DNA of 37,703 nucleotides from an uncultured Muribaculaceae bacterium (GTDB taxonomy: Bacteria; Bacteroidota; Bacteroidia; Bacteroidales; Muribaculaceae). Below, one piece after another: positions 16,904 to 26,149 of this stretch. The DNA is taken from positions 1 through 37,703 of the forward strand of contig CATJQX010000107.1 of the NCBI GenBank assembly GCA_949742535.1, written 5' to 3'. Each line of letters opens with the position of its first letter. The first letter of the stretch is position 1. The translations under genes and the position numbers were made by a program. Under the pieces are notes generated by a model. It was not told the DNA's origin. It was given only the letters and a program-made list of their open reading frames with translations, and did not search any database.

Positions 16904-17518
16904 ATGAAAAAGTTCCTTACTCTTATAGGGCTTCTCTGGCTGCTGTCGGCATGTTCACCCTATCAGTTGGTCAACAGTGAAGTGTACAATGACGCCGATC
17001 TGAGCCAGTACAGTACATTCAGGATTGTCACTCCCGATATGGGCAAGCTCCCTCCGGGTATGGAGATGGTGACATATTACAACATAGCGGCGGCAATCCG
17101 TCAGGAGATGCTTATGCGCGGGTTCACGGAGAGTGCCACCTCACCGCTGTTGGTGAACATCGCCGTGACGACACACCGGGAGATCCAGACCGAACCGCTT
17201 ATGCCCCCCGGAGGTTATTTCCCCTACAATGGTCCGTATTATCCATACTATATGTGGCCGAGATATAACTATGGACCCTACTGGAATCCGTCGTATTACT
17301 CTAATGCGCAGGTAATCACCGGGATTTACAAGGAGGGTGTGCTTACGATGGATCTTGTGAACATAAACACCAAAGTGCCGCTATACTCGGCTTCAGTGGC
17401 AACGATCCTAAATGGAGGAGGAAACGGCTATCAGGAACTGAAAGGGATAAGCGAGGCGGTCACCACGCTGTTTTCAAAATTCCCGGTACCGCTCTTGCCT
17501 CAATACCGGACAAAATAA
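16904..17518 (+). CDS. DUF4136 family lipoprotein
   Basis: A 204-residue predicted lipoprotein. The ATG at 16904 is chosen because it gives a short basic start and a lipobox ending LLSAC, with C17 as the lipidated residue; an upstream in-frame ATG at 16874 falls inside the long hairpin. The mature part has the DUF4136 pattern (YSTFRIVTPD, AAIRQEMLMRGFTE, PLLVNIAVT) and a Tyr/Pro-rich stretch around residues 100-125, and then a conserved GVLTMDLVNINTKVPLYSA segment. Function of the family is unknown to me; it is expected at the inner or outer membrane. A terminator follows, so this is a single-gene unit. Confidence 0.85.
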   Translation: MKKFLTLIGLLWLLSACSPYQLVNSEVYNDADLSQYSTFRIVTPDMGKLPPGMEMVTYYNIAAAIRQEMLMRGFTESATSPLLVNIAVTTHREIQTEPLMPPGGYFPYNGPYYPYYMWPRYNYGPYWNPSYYSNAQVITGIYKEGVLTMDLVNINTKVPLYSASVATILNGGGNGYQELKGISEAVTTLFSKFPVPLLPQYRTK

Positions 17519-17543
17519 TTTCTCTTCGCTTATAATATGGCGG

Positions 17544-17581
17544 AATGGTATGTCGGACTTGATGACGGCATACCATTTTTT
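17544..17581 (+). terminator. intrinsic terminator after the DUF4136 gene
   Basis: An 11-bp stem (AATGGTATGTC pairing with GGCATACCATT, one G-T pair) with a 12-base loop; the T run at 17576-17581 overlaps the end of the stem. It begins 25 bases after the stop codon. Confidence 0.8.
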
Positions 17582-17706
17582 GTATATACGGGGGTCTATT
17601 GCGTAGTTACAGGATTATTGCGAACTTTGCAGGGTTTTTACATGCAGATCGCAGTCTGCTGCCAATGTATTCATTTTATTCATTTACCCGTTGTTTATAT
17701 GTCTGA

Positions 17707-18990
17707 TTGCTCTGTGACTGTCGGTGTGAAAAAAGGTTACTCTCTCTTTCGCCGATAGTGCTTTTCCTTGTAATGTATCTTGTGGTCTCTATTGTCATAA
17801 GTGATTTTTATAAAATGCCCATAGCTGTCGCCATGCTTACCGCATCTGTCTGGTCGATAGTGATATTGCGTGGCAGAAAGCTGAGTGACCGCATAGATGT
17901 CTATTCTCGTTCGGCGGGAAATGCCAATATTCTGTATATGATATGGATTTTTGTGCTTGCCGGCGCTTTTGCCTCGCTCGCCAAAGGGATAGGCTCAGTG
18001 GATGCCACAGTTGCAGGTGTCTTGAGTGTTTTCCCCGCCCGGTATATAGTGCCGGCGGTGTTCCTTGCCGCATGTATTATTTCTATGGCCATAGGCACCA
18101 GTGTGGGCACAGTTGTGGCTCTCACGCCTCTGGCTGTGGAGATGGCGCAGAATTCCGGCACGGATCTGCCTTATATGGTGGCCGTGGTGCTGTCAGGCGC
18201 TTTTTTCGGCGATAATCTCTCATTTATATCAGATACGACAATCGCCGCTACCCGCACCCAGAGATGCGACATGCAGGCTAAATTCAAAGCTAATGTATGG
18301 CTTGTTGTGCCAGCAGCGGCTCTTACGCTTTGTGTTTATGCTTTTTCGGGAATGGGGATCACTTCTGATGCCGTAATGGTATCGTCTGCGACCGACTGGC
18401 TGCTTATGCTTCCTTATCTGCTGATAATCGCGATGGCATTGGCGGGAGTGAATGTCTCGGTGGTATTGTGTTGCGGCATAACGCTGACACTGGCTATCGC
18501 GTGGACACGGGGCATAGATGTTGTGGATACCATGACCATGATGGGGAGTGGGGTAGATTCTATGGGAAACCTGATAATAATAACTCTGATGGCTGCCGGT
18601 ATGCTGGGTGTGGTGAAGGAATGTGGCGGCATTGATTTCATATTGGGCTTTTTCACGCGTCACATAAGGGGAAGCCGTGGAGCCCAGGGAGCGATAGCGC
18701 TTCTTGTGGGTATTGTAAACCTCTGTACGGCAAACAACACCGTGGCTATCATCACGGTCGGGAGCATAAGCCGCGAGATAGGTGAGCGGTATGGGGTGGC
18801 CGCCCGTAAAAGAGCCTCTCTACTTGATACGGGGGCATGCGTCGTGCAATGCCTTATTCCTTATGGCGCGCAGACTTTGCTTGCCACGGCATTGGCCGGA
18901 ATAAGCCCTGCAGCTCCCTGGATGCATCTTTACTATCCGTGGATACTGGGAGTTATTGTGGTGATCTCCGTGTTTGTAAAAAGGAAATGA
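17707..18990 (+). CDS. NhaC-family Na+/H+ antiporter-like membrane protein
   Basis: A polytopic inner-membrane protein with about ten hydrophobic segments and NhaC-type landmarks: SDFYKMPIAVAML near the start, an AIGTSVGTVVALTPLAVEMAQ loop, GAFFGDNLSFISDTTIAATRTQ with acidic residues in a membrane segment, and NLCTANNTVAIITVGSISREI. Likely role: sodium/proton or related exchange. The start is uncertain. The in-frame TTG at 17707 keeps the leading KRLLSLSPIVLFL segment, whereas the first in-frame ATG (17773) would cut into the first membrane helix. An ATG at 17699 lies in another frame and would join this gene if the A6 run at 17729-17734 held one more A (see findings). Confidence 0.82.
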   Translation: MLCDCRCEKRLLSLSPIVLFLVMYLVVSIVISDFYKMPIAVAMLTASVWSIVILRGRKLSDRIDVYSRSAGNANILYMIWIFVLAGAFASLAKGIGSVDATVAGVLSVFPARYIVPAVFLAACIISMAIGTSVGTVVALTPLAVEMAQNSGTDLPYMVAVVLSGAFFGDNLSFISDTTIAATRTQRCDMQAKFKANVWLVVPAAALTLCVYAFSGMGITSDAVMVSSATDWLLMLPYLLIIAMALAGVNVSVVLCCGITLTLAIAWTRGIDVVDTMTMMGSGVDSMGNLIIITLMAAGMLGVVKECGGIDFILGFFTRHIRGSRGAQGAIALLVGIVNLCTANNTVAIITVGSISREIGERYGVAARKRASLLDTGACVVQCLIPYGAQTLLATALAGISPAAPWMHLYYPWILGVIVVISVFVKRK

Positions 18991-19041
18991 AAGTGTCTCC
19001 GGTCTTATGGCCGTTGTATCGGTAGTAATATACAGAACAGG

Positions 19042-19089
19042 AAATGCGCTGTGTCGGAAATCGGTGTCCGGCACAGCGCATTTTCTTTT
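19042..19089 (+). terminator. terminator between the antiporter gene and the convergent TPR gene
   Basis: A 16-position stem (19042-19057 with 19068-19083; one G-T pair) and a 10-base loop. TTTTCTTTT follows on the plus strand, so it mainly serves the antiporter gene; it may also work in reverse for the TPR gene. Confidence 0.8.
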
Positions 19090-19137
19090 ATCGAGTGTTA
19101 TGCAACCGTCTGTATTTGGCGGCGGATGCGATGTGTA

Positions 19138-20352
19138 TTACATGTTTTCCACGCGCTTGAGGTTCTCCTCGTCGTTGAGGTTGTAGTAGATGCTGCGGAG
19201 AACCGAGCGTGCGTCAGACATGTTCTCGTCAAGCTCATATGCTTTTTCGAGATAGACGGCAGCCTCGCGGAGAATGGGATCGACTTTGGTGTTACGGAAG
19301 TCGTTGTACTGCGAGTTGGTCATGTTGGCACTTTCGTTCTGATCCATGTCGCATGCTTTCTGGTACAGCTTGTATCCGTACTGCATAAGTGCGTTCGCGT
19401 TCTTGTCGTCAAGTGTCATGGCCTGCTTGTATGCTTCCATTGATGCTGCGGCATTTCCTTCGGCATCGCATACCACACCTTTCACGAAATAGAGCTGCGC
19501 GTTGTTGGGATCCTCGGCGATGTATTTGTCGATCAACGCATTTGCTTTAGCATACTCTTTTTTGTCAATGAGGTTGTTGATCATGTAGCCGATATAGCGG
19601 CTGTCCTCTTTGCCATAAAGCGCATATGCCTGTTCGGCCACTTCTGCCATTTCGGCAGGGTTATTCATCTGTGATGCGGCTGCGATGGCATAATCATATG
19701 CATTCTTCTCGGTGTAACCCTTTGCGATGGCTGTCTTAAACGAGTTGAGGGCAGCTTCGTTGTTCTGGATAAGCGAGTTGCCGATACCCATGTTGTAATA
19801 GATATCTCCCATTATGGAGTCTGCGGGAGCCTTGATGCTTGATGCGAATGTGGGATTTGAGGGGAGTGATGCGTAGAGCTCCCAGCATTTTACGGCATTA
19901 CCGTAATCTTCTTTTTCCCAAAGGAGAAGTGCGGCATTGTTGAATTCATTGTAGTGGCTCGAAACGAGTTTTACGATGTCTTTGGAATATTTTGTCTTAA
20001 CTTTTCCTTTGGCGTCGACAACGGTGTCGAGGGGGAGCGCTTTCATGAGATAGTCGTATCCTTCAAGCATTGATCGGCCGATGAGTTCTTTCTTTACATC
20101 CTGTCCCATCTGGGCGCGTATGCTGCGGTCGTCGTAGTAATTGAATGCGGCTTTTCCGGGCACAAAGTAGGTGTATGCGTCTTTGGCGGTTTCCTCGTTG
20201 GTAAAAGCCGGCCTTATTTTGTTTACTGCATCATAATATGATGCGGGATTGGATTTTACTTCACGCTCTACCTCTTTCACAAGCGATTTCTGTGCGAAAG
20301 CGGCTGTCGAAGTAAGAAGGCTTAGACCTAAGATGACAGTTATTTTTTTCAT
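19138..20352 (-). CDS. secreted tetratricopeptide-repeat protein
   Basis: A 404-residue protein with a clear signal peptide (MKKITVILGLSLLTSTAAFAQ, cut after the AFA) and TPR-like helical repeats through the mature part, for example DIYYNMGIGNSLIQNNEAALNSFKTAI, AQLYFVKGVVCDAEGNAAASMEAYKQAM and ANALMQYGYKLYQKA. A periplasmic protein-interaction role is likely; the partner is unknown. It follows gyrA by 54 bases on the same strand and is probably co-transcribed. The start codon sits in a palindromic stretch centred on CATATG (around 20352) that could fold in the mRNA. Confidence 0.85.
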   Translation of the reverse strand: MKKITVILGLSLLTSTAAFAQKSLVKEVEREVKSNPASYYDAVNKIRPAFTNEETAKDAYTYFVPGKAAFNYYDDRSIRAQMGQDVKKELIGRSMLEGYDYLMKALPLDTVVDAKGKVKTKYSKDIVKLVSSHYNEFNNAALLLWEKEDYGNAVKCWELYASLPSNPTFASSIKAPADSIMGDIYYNMGIGNSLIQNNEAALNSFKTAIAKGYTEKNAYDYAIAAASQMNNPAEMAEVAEQAYALYGKEDSRYIGYMINNLIDKKEYAKANALIDKYIAEDPNNAQLYFVKGVVCDAEGNAAASMEAYKQAMTLDDKNANALMQYGYKLYQKACDMDQNESANMTNSQYNDFRNTKVDPILREAAVYLEKAYELDENMSDARSVLRSIYYNLNDEENLKRVENM

Positions 20353-20406
20353 ATGAAAAAAGGTTGTTGGTTAGTTGTATTTTAGAATTTGTTGCGTCGC
20401 GCTGTT

Positions 20407-22992
20407 TTATTCGTCGGCATTTCCGTCTGATTCCTCAGTCTCGAAGTCATCATCTGCTGTATCGTCCACGTCAATGATTTCATCGTCTGCCGGTGCCGGC
20501 GCGAGTTCTTCCGGATTTTCCGGAGCTTCTACCGCTTCTTCCTCAGGGTCGGTGTCCACGCAGCATACAGATGCTATCTCGTCTCCGCGTTTCTCGAGGT
20601 TGATCACCCTTACGCCCTGGGTGTTTCTTCCCATGACGCGTATGTCGGCCACACGCATACGGAGCGTTATGCCCGAGCGGTTGATTATGACGAGGTCGTT
20701 TTCGTCGTCAACACTCTTGATGGCGACTACAGCACCGGTTTTCTCGGTGATGTTCATTGTCTTCACGCCTTTGCCACCACGGTTGGTGATGCGGTATCCG
20801 TCGAGAAGCGAGCGTTTGCCGAATCCGTTCTCGGAGATTACCATCACGTTCTTGTTGTCGTCGGGGTGCATGCAGATCATGCCTACTACTTCGTCTGTAC
20901 CGTCCTCGTCGATGCGCATGCCGCGCACACCAGTGGATACGCGTCCCATCTGACGGACTGTGCTTTCGTTGAAACGTATGGCACGTCCGTTGCGGTTGGC
21001 CAGAAGTATTTCCGCTGTTCCGTCGGTGAGTTCCACTCCGATTACCTGGTCTCCTTCACGTATAAGAATGGCTTTCTTGCCTTTAATGTTCACTTTCGCA
21101 TATTCGGAAAGCGGTGTTTTTTTGATAATACCGTTTTTGGTGGCGAATACGAGGTTGTGGCGCGATGTGAACTCGGCATCGTCGAGATTCTTGCAGCGGA
21201 TGAAAGCGTTTACAGCGTCGCCCGGCTCGATATTGAGCAGGTTCTGTATGGCGCGTCCTTTGGTATTCTTGGCTCCTTCGGGGATCTCATATACTTTCAT
21301 CTTGTAAACCATGCCCCGCTGTGTGAAGAACAGGATATTGGAGTGCATGGATGCCGGATATATATATTCGATGAAATCCTCGTCGCGGGTGTTGCTGCCT
21401 CTGGATCCTACACCGCCACGGTTCTGTGCGCGGAATTCCGATAGGGGAGTGCGCTTGATGTATCCCATGTGCGAGATGGTGATTATCATCTCGTCGTCGG
21501 CATAGAAATCCTCGGCATTGAAGTCGCCTGCGTATACGTCGATATCTGTAAGGCGGGGCGAGCCGTATGTGTCGCGTATTTCAATAAGTTCTTTCTTGAT
21601 AAGCTCGCGGCATACCTCTTCGTTATTGAGGATTTCTTCGAGACCGGCGATAACGCGGAGTATGTCGTCGTAGTTGGCGCGGAGTTTGTCCTGTTCCAGT
21701 CCGGTGAGCTGACCGAGGCGCATGTTCACGATAGCCTGTGTCTGTGCGTCGGAGAGACCGAATCGCTCTATGAGGGTCGATTTCGCCTCTTCGGTGGACT
21801 TTGCGCCACGGATGATGGCGATGACCTCCTCGATGTGGTCGGATGCGATGATCAGGCCTTCGAGTATATGCGCGCGTTCCTGTGCCTTGCGTAACTCGAA
21901 TCTGGTGCGACGTGTGACGACATCATGGCGGTGTGCTACGAATGCCTCGATGATCTGTTTGAGGTTGAGCAGGCGCGGGCGGCCGTTCACCAATGCCACG
22001 TTGTTGACGCTGAATGCAGATTGAAGCGGCGTCATTTTGTAGAGCGTGTTGAGCACCACATTTGAGTTGGCGTTCTGTTTGAGTTTGATCACGATGCGCA
22101 TGCCCTCGCTGCTGCTCTCGTCGTTCAGGTCGGCGATTCCGTCGATCTTCTTGTCGGTCACAAGTGTGGCGATGTATTTGATCAGCTCGGCTTTGTTGAC
22201 GCCGTAGGGTATTTCTGTGACGATGATCTGCTCGTGCTCTTTTTCTGTCTCGATCTCGGCTTTGGCGCGGATCACAATGCGGCCGCGTCCTGTTTCGTAT
22301 GCTTCTTTCACACCGTTGTATCCGCAGATGGTGCCTCCGGTGGGGAAGTCAGGCGCCGGAATGAATTTCATCAGCTCAGGCACGGTGATTTCCGGATTGT
22401 CGATAAGGGCCACACATGCATTGATGGATTCAGCGAGATTGTGTGTAGGCATGTTTGTAGCCATGCCTACCGCGATGCCGGATGCTCCGTTGACAAGAAG
22501 ATTAGGTATACGCGTAGGAAGTACGGTGGGTTCTTTGTCGGAGTTGTCATAATTGGGCTGGAAATCAACTGAGTCGGAGTCGATGTCGCGAAGCATCTCT
22601 TCTCCTATTTTCTGCAGCCTGATCTCGGTGTATCGCATTGCCGCGGGACCGTCGCCGTCGATAGATCCGAAGTTGCCCTGTCCCTCGACGAGGCATTCCC
22701 TCATAGCCCATGGCTGCGCCATGCGCACGATTGTGCCGTATATGGAGCCGTCGCCGTGGGGATGGTACTTACCCATAACCTCACCGACAGCTTTGGCTGA
22801 TTTTCTGGTTGGTTTGTCTGAGGTGTTGCCCATCTCGTTCATGCCGTAAAGCACTCTGCGATGCACGGGCTTGAGCCCGTCGCGCACATCAGGCAGGGCT
22901 CGTGAGACGATCACGGACATAGAGTAATCTATGTAGGCCGATTTCATCTCGTTTTCAATGTTGATCTTAATAATACGATCTTCTTCCAACAT
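20407..22992 (-). CDS. gyrA: DNA gyrase subunit A
   Basis: The DNA-cleaving subunit of gyrase, which introduces negative supercoils. The 861-residue protein begins with the canonical YIDYSMSVIVSRALPDVRDGLKPVHRR region. Catalytic Tyr121 is in AAMRYTE. The C-terminal beta-pinwheel carries a GyrA-box-like QNRGGVG sequence, supporting gyrase rather than topoisomerase IV. A strongly acidic tail of about 50 residues ends the protein. In the quinolone-resistance region the sequence reads HPHGDGSIYGT, so the positions matching E. coli S83 and D87 are both glycine (residues 82 and 86 here). The TPR gene follows on the same strand. Confidence 0.97.
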   Translation of the reverse strand: MLEEDRIIKINIENEMKSAYIDYSMSVIVSRALPDVRDGLKPVHRRVLYGMNEMGNTSDKPTRKSAKAVGEVMGKYHPHGDGSIYGTIVRMAQPWAMRECLVEGQGNFGSIDGDGPAAMRYTEIRLQKIGEEMLRDIDSDSVDFQPNYDNSDKEPTVLPTRIPNLLVNGASGIAVGMATNMPTHNLAESINACVALIDNPEITVPELMKFIPAPDFPTGGTICGYNGVKEAYETGRGRIVIRAKAEIETEKEHEQIIVTEIPYGVNKAELIKYIATLVTDKKIDGIADLNDESSSEGMRIVIKLKQNANSNVVLNTLYKMTPLQSAFSVNNVALVNGRPRLLNLKQIIEAFVAHRHDVVTRRTRFELRKAQERAHILEGLIIASDHIEEVIAIIRGAKSTEEAKSTLIERFGLSDAQTQAIVNMRLGQLTGLEQDKLRANYDDILRVIAGLEEILNNEEVCRELIKKELIEIRDTYGSPRLTDIDVYAGDFNAEDFYADDEMIITISHMGYIKRTPLSEFRAQNRGGVGSRGSNTRDEDFIEYIYPASMHSNILFFTQRGMVYKMKVYEIPEGAKNTKGRAIQNLLNIEPGDAVNAFIRCKNLDDAEFTSRHNLVFATKNGIIKKTPLSEYAKVNIKGKKAILIREGDQVIGVELTDGTAEILLANRNGRAIRFNESTVRQMGRVSTGVRGMRIDEDGTDEVVGMICMHPDDNKNVMVISENGFGKRSLLDGYRITNRGGKGVKTMNITEKTGAVVAIKSVDDENDLVIINRSGITLRMRVADIRVMGRNTQGVRVINLEKRGDEIASVCCVDTDPEEEAVEAPENPEELAPAPADDEIIDVDDTADDDFETEESDGNADE

Positions 22993-23467
22993 CTGTTATT
23001 ATGTTCTTGGTTAATCAAAGTGATTTCGGGGACGGCGGAAAATGCATATGCATTTGGCCATATCCCGCAGGCGGCCCTTTTACAGAGCTGCAAATATTGT
23101 ACAAAGATACGGATTTTCTTAAAAACAATTGCTATTTTTGCAGTCGATTTTGCCTCTGTAAGAGCATAAGCGCGCACTTTAATTATTTTTGTGATTATAA
23201 AATCAGAAGACTGTGTAAGTTTGGCATAATATTTGCCGTTATATGTATTGGTGAAGTGCACGCTTTCTCTTTCCGGTAAGCCGTGTGGTTTTCCTTGATT
23301 AGCCTCGAAACATGTTCATGCGGTTGATTTTGGCTCCATGGTTGAGCTTTTTTTCCGTTAGAATTGTTGTTAATTACATACAGTGTGTAAATAGTGTTAA
23401 AATCAAGCTGTATGAATTATATGGAGAAGGCTATAAAGATGGTTTCATTATAGAAGAAAGGTAAAGA
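22993..23467. other. 475-base divergent intergenic region between gyrA and clpC
   Basis: No gene is seen. The gyrA side has a perfect 16-bp palindrome (AAATGCATATGCATTT, 23040-23055) in the probable gyrA leader and a minus-strand -7 box at 23102-23109. On the plus strand, TATTTTTG at 23133-23140 is a possible clpC -7 box, giving a long clpC leader of about 320 bases. A short GCTC/GAGC hairpin followed by seven T residues (23333-23354) lies within that leader and might act as an attenuator, but the stem is weak. Confidence 0.5.
23102..23109 (-). promoter_or_regulatory. candidate -7 box of gyrA
   Basis: On the minus strand this reads TATCTTTG, a full match to TAnnTTTG, about 110 bases before the gyrA start. 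A good -33 TTTG at the normal distance is not visible. Confidence 0.45.
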
Positions 23468-26020
23468 ATGGAAATCAATTTCTCAAATGAAGTAAAACTT
23501 GTTCTGGAGAATAGCCGTAAGGAGGCTATCCGCCACAACAACAGCATAATCACTCCGGAGCACCTGTTCCTTGCCTTGCTGGCAGACACAGGTTCGCGGG
23601 TGTTCTCGCTGCTTGAGAGAGCTTCCAGGGATGTTTCGGTTTATCAGCTGCGTACACAACTTGATGATTCGTTATATGACGCCACGGCTCCCCTGGGCGG
23701 TGAAGTGGTGGCAAGCGACCTCAGCAACCGTCTGGTAAAACTGTCGGTGCTGGAAGCCCGCATGCTTAAAAGTGAGACTGTGGATACGGAGCATCTTCTG
23801 CTTGCCCTGTTGCACAATCCGGAAATACAGCATATGGATTTCATAGTGCCGTTCCGTCAGGCAGGCATTGACTACCAGTCGGTACTTCGCTTGATTTCGA
23901 ATGTCAAGGATACTCCTCAGGCCGGATTCGGTGCGACCGATGAAGATGACGAAGATGAGGATGATAGTCCGCGCGGCAGTTCCCAGAACAGGGATAAATC
24001 TGACACGCAGTCAAAAGAGGGCACGCGAGGACGTGGTGGCAATGACACTCCTACACTTGATAAATTCGGTAATGACATCACCCGCGCCGCCGAAGCAGGC
24101 CGTCTGGATCCGGTCGTGGGGCGTGAGCAGGAGATAGAGCGTCTGGCCCAGATCCTGAGCCGCCGCAAGAAAAACAATCCGGTGCTCATCGGTGAGCCGG
24201 GTGTGGGCAAGTCGGCCATTGTGGAAGGCCTTGCACTCCGAATAGTGCAGCGCAAGGTGTCGCGCATCCTGTTTGACAAACGTGTGGTGTCGCTTGACAT
24301 GGCCTCTCTGGTGGCAGGCACGAAATATCGCGGCCAGTTTGAAGAGCGTGTGAAAAGCATTCTTACTGAGCTGTCGAAGAATCCTGATGTGATATTGTTT
24401 ATAGATGAGCTCCATACGATCGTAGGTGCCGGAAATGCAGCCGGTACGATGGATGCTGCCAATCTTCTCAAGCCGGCGCTTGCCCGCGGGGAAATACAGT
24501 GCATCGGTGCCACCACTCTTGACGAGTACAGGAAAAATATCGAGAAGGACGGTGCCCTTGAGCGGCGTTTCCAGAAGGTTGTGGTGGAGCCTACCACTCC
24601 CGAAGAGACTTTGCAGATACTTAACAATATCAAGGAGAAATATCAGGATCACCACAATGTGAATTATACCGACGAGGCTCTGAAAGCCTGTGTGAGCCTG
24701 ACGGAACGCTATCTCAGCGACCGTAATTTCCCTGACAAGGCTATAGACGCACTCGATGAGGCCGGTTCGCGCGCCCATATCACAAATATAGTAGTGCCTG
24801 AAGAAATTGAGCGTCTGGAGCAGGAGATCATAGACGCCGGCGCCGCCAAACTGTCTGCCGCCCAGAGCCAGGATTTTGAGAAAGCGGCATCTTTCCGCGA
24901 CAAGGAACAAAGTCTCAAGAGCCGTCTTGCCCAGGCCAACGAGCAATGGGAAAAACAGCTGCAGCAGAACCGTGTGACGGTTGATGAAGACAAAGTGGCA
25001 GAGGTGGTGGCGATGATGACCGGTGTGCCGGTGCAGCGCATCGCCCAGGCCGAGGGTAGCCGCCTGCGTGCCATGGCTCCGAAACTGAAATCTGACATTA
25101 TCGGGCAGGATAAGGCTATCGACAAGATTGTAAAGGCGATACAGCGCAACCGTGTAGGGCTTAAGGATCCGAACAAGCCTATCGGCACATTCATGTTCCT
25201 GGGGCCGACCGGTGTAGGCAAGACCCATCTCGCAAAGAAACTCGCGGAGTATCTGTTTGATTCGGCCGATACGCTGATACGAGTGGATATGAGCGAATAC
25301 ATGGAGAAATTCACGGTAAGCCGTCTTGTGGGGGCACCTCCGGGATATGTCGGATATGAGGAGGGTGGTCAGCTTACTGAGAAGGTGCGCCGTCGCCCAT
25401 ACTCCGTTGTGCTTCTTGATGAGATTGAGAAAGCGCATCCAGATGTGTTCAACCTGTTGCTCCAGGTGCTCGACGAAGGGCGTCTTACAGACAGCCTCGG
25501 ACGCCGGATTGACTTCAAAAACACGCTGATAATCATGACATCCAATATCGGCACCCGCCAGTTGAAAGATTTTGGCGCAGGTGTAGGTTTTGCGACGCAT
25601 TCGAGCGAGAAGGACTATTCGCACGGAGTTATACAGAAAGCTCTCAACAAGGCTTTTGCTCCGGAATTCCTGAACCGTATCGACGATATAGTGATGTTTG
25701 ACTCCCTTGATAAAGAGGCGATATTCAAAATTATCGGCATCGAATTGCGCGGATTTCTTGGCCGCATGGAGAAGCTCGGGTATAAATTCGAGATTTCCGA
25801 TAATGCCAAAGATTATATCGCTACCAAGGGATATGACCAGCAGTATGGCGCCCGTCCGCTCAAGCGTGCCATACAGAAATATCTGGAGGATCCTCTGGCA
25901 GAGCTGATAATAAATTCGGAGCTGAACGCAGGTGACACTATTTCGGTCGATTATGACAAAGAGACTGACAAGATTGTCACTGCAGTCAAACATCCGGATG
26001 CTGATGGCGCGGCGCAATAG
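23468..26020 (+). CDS. clpC: ATP-dependent Clp protease ATP-binding subunit ClpC
   Basis: AAA+ unfoldase feeding substrates to ClpP. The 850-residue protein has the double Clp-N repeat (about 1-145), a very acidic linker (157-167), AAA module 1 with Walker A GEPGVGKS (242-249), a UVR-type coiled segment around residues 465-490 (DFEKAASFRDKEQSLKSRL), and module 2 with Walker A GPTGVGKT (579-586). A VGF tripeptide at 706-708 fits the ClpP-docking loop, so it is ClpC rather than the disaggregase ClpB. It stands alone with its own terminator; htpG follows 130 bases later, making a local protein-quality-control pair. Confidence 0.95.
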   Translation: MEINFSNEVKLVLENSRKEAIRHNNSIITPEHLFLALLADTGSRVFSLLERASRDVSVYQLRTQLDDSLYDATAPLGGEVVASDLSNRLVKLSVLEARMLKSETVDTEHLLLALLHNPEIQHMDFIVPFRQAGIDYQSVLRLISNVKDTPQAGFGATDEDDEDEDDSPRGSSQNRDKSDTQSKEGTRGRGGNDTPTLDKFGNDITRAAEAGRLDPVVGREQEIERLAQILSRRKKNNPVLIGEPGVGKSAIVEGLALRIVQRKVSRILFDKRVVSLDMASLVAGTKYRGQFEERVKSILTELSKNPDVILFIDELHTIVGAGNAAGTMDAANLLKPALARGEIQCIGATTLDEYRKNIEKDGALERRFQKVVVEPTTPEETLQILNNIKEKYQDHHNVNYTDEALKACVSLTERYLSDRNFPDKAIDALDEAGSRAHITNIVVPEEIERLEQEIIDAGAAKLSAAQSQDFEKAASFRDKEQSLKSRLAQANEQWEKQLQQNRVTVDEDKVAEVVAMMTGVPVQRIAQAEGSRLRAMAPKLKSDIIGQDKAIDKIVKAIQRNRVGLKDPNKPIGTFMFLGPTGVGKTHLAKKLAEYLFDSADTLIRVDMSEYMEKFTVSRLVGAPPGYVGYEEGGQLTEKVRRRPYSVVLLDEIEKAHPDVFNLLLQVLDEGRLTDSLGRRIDFKNTLIIMTSNIGTRQLKDFGAGVGFATHSSEKDYSHGVIQKALNKAFAPEFLNRIDDIVMFDSLDKEAIFKIIGIELRGFLGRMEKLGYKFEISDNAKDYIATKGYDQQYGARPLKRAIQKYLEDPLAELIINSELNAGDTISVDYDKETDKIVTAVKHPDADGAAQ

Positions 26021-26074
26021 TCCGTACTGACGGCTTGTATATAGCAGTTATGCCACATTTTAAGATACTTTATG

Positions 26075-26109
26075 AAAAAATGCCAGACTTTGAGTTTGGC
26101 ATTTTTTTT
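26075..26109 (+). terminator. intrinsic terminator after clpC
   Basis: A 15-position stem (AAAAAATGCCAGACT with AGTTTGGCATTTTTT, one G-T pair) and a TTG loop, followed by a T run to 26109, starting 55 bases after the clpC stop. Confidence 0.85.
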
Positions 26110-26149
26110 GCACATTGTTATAAATAAAAAACCAAAACATAGATATATA

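Noticed and set aside
17537-17758. 73-codon frame upstream of the NhaC-type gene
   Set aside because: It runs through the strong terminator at 17544-17581 and has no protein-like features; only its last part, from the ATG at 17699, is of interest as a possible antiporter start.
20866-22572. Several plus-strand frames opposite gyrA, up to 192 codons
   Set aside because: All are antisense to conserved gyrA sequence and show no domains.
23333-23354. GCTC/GAGC hairpin plus seven T residues in the clpC leader, as a firm attenuator
   Set aside because: The stem is only four base pairs, so it is mentioned in the intergenic entry but not called as a terminator.
24011-26017. 668-codon open frame on the minus strand opposite clpC
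   Set aside because: It is fully antisense to an unmistakable clpC gene, its translation shows no recognisable domain, and it is explained by the G/C-biased third positions of clpC.
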